Source: Candidatus Cloacimonas sp. SDB (GTDB taxonomy: Bacteria > Cloacimonadota > Cloacimonadia > Cloacimonadales > TCS61). From it: a DNA stretch of 6,797 nt. Where the stretch lies: contig LKUH01000012.1 in the NCBI GenBank assembly GCA_001412425.1, positions 1-6,797 of the forward strand. Direction: 5' to 3'. Under the pieces are notes generated by a model. That model did no database searches and had not been told where the DNA came from. It was given only the letters and a program-made list of their open reading frames with translations. Shown here in pieces: positions 6,445-6,797 of this stretch (positions are counted from its first letter, which is position 1; each line of letters starts with the position of its first letter). The translations under genes were made by a program, and so were the position numbers.

Positions 6445-6449
6445 GGAGG
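6445..6449 (+). promoter_or_regulatory. Shine-Dalgarno site for the terminal glycosyltransferase
   Basis: GGAGG, the strongest Shine-Dalgarno match in the window, lies ten bases before the ATG at 6460 in the 33-nt gap after the CapA-type gene. It indicates independent initiation for the next gene and decides its start. Confidence 0.65.
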
Positions 6450-6459
6450 CTTAAATAGT

Positions 6460-6797
6460 ATGCAAATTGACACACAATTACCAGAGGCAAAGAGATTATG
6501 CATCGTGGCGCCTGGAGGGAAAAACGTAATTGGAGATATTGCGAAAATCTATGGAAACATACTAGAAAGGGAAGGAATATTTTGTATCTACATAGATTCA
6601 AAGTCCTATTTTAAATTTAAAATGTTCTTTGATTTAATTAATGAAAGAAAAAATTATGATTGCGTTCATGTCCACACTTCGGGGTTGTTGGGAGACATTC
6701 CATTAATCTGGACGTATATTGCCTCTAAATTATTCAGTAAAAAGGTAATAATCACATACCATTGTGGAAGCCCGGATTTAATTTTAAAAAAGACTTC
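6460..6797 (+). CDS. GT-B fold glycosyltransferase (family 4-like), 3'-truncated by window edge
   Basis: An open frame of 112 codons runs off the right edge. The N-terminus has the GT-B pattern: a first beta strand and glycine loop (LCIVAPGGKNVIGDIAKIY, 13-31), then a helix ending in EREGI (36-40); YDCVHVHTSGLLGDIPLIW (66-84), the donor/acceptor cleft motif typical of GT4-like enzymes; and KKVIITYHCGSPD (94-106), where classical members have an HG or H-x-G motif. It probably transfers a sugar from a nucleotide-sugar or dolichyl donor onto a growing lipid-linked glycan at the inner face of the membrane. The catalytic C-terminal domain is outside the window, so donor and linkage cannot be judged. 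The ATG is 33 nt after the CapA-type gene and follows a strong GGAGG. Family assignment is good, activity inferred. Confidence 0.8.
   Translation, partial: MQIDTQLPEAKRLCIVAPGGKNVIGDIAKIYGNILEREGIFCIYIDSKSYFKFKMFFDLINERKNYDCVHVHTSGLLGDIPLIWTYIASKLFSKKVIITYHCGSPDLILKKT

Overview
The window is one densely packed operon on the + strand. Its genes belong to a surface-glycan (S-layer, capsule or N-glycan type) biosynthesis locus, very probably from a euryarchaeon and most likely a methanogen. The archaeal indications are an SCP-x-type thiolase paired with a DUF35 (zinc ribbon plus OB fold) domain, a DUF354 GT-B protein, a CapK/WbbJ-like/CapA gene set common in methanogen glycan islands, and archaeal-style Shine-Dalgarno motifs (AGGTG, GGTGA, GGAGG). 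Base composition swings from about 25-35% to about 60% GC over short distances, as expected of an accessory, recombining island. The assignment is an inference: no marker gene or RNA is present.

Layout. Bases 2-901 hold the 3' part of a thiolase, whose start lies left of the window. At 903-2009 is a fusion of a DUF35-like acyl-CoA-handling domain to a complete 3-hydroxyacyl-CoA dehydrogenase. At 2009-2515 is a left-handed beta-helix acyltransferase. At 2516-3592 is a DUF354 GT-B-fold protein with a sharp internal composition change. Bases 3589-3979 hold what looks like a broken gene. At 3982-5313 is a PaaK/CapK-type adenylate-forming ligase, at 5317-6426 a CapA-type metallophosphatase-fold protein, and at 6460 onward the N-terminal part of a GT-B glycosyltransferase cut by the right edge. 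Junctions are +1, -1, 0, -4, +2, +3 and +33 nt, so the set is almost certainly one transcript with extensive translational coupling. No promoter, terminator, RNA gene, mobile element or CRISPR array was seen, and no stretch over 300 bases lacks a gene.

How the genes may work together (inference). Thiolase would condense two acetyl-CoA to acetoacetyl-CoA; the DUF35-dehydrogenase fusion would dock on the thiolase and reduce the product, perhaps with NADPH, to 3-hydroxybutyryl-CoA; the acyltransferase would place that group on a sugar. The downstream glycosyltransferase, ligase and CapA-like proteins would build and further decorate the glycan. This dedicated on-site supply of a 3-hydroxyacyl donor, including the DUF35-dehydrogenase fusion, is the most unusual thing in the window.
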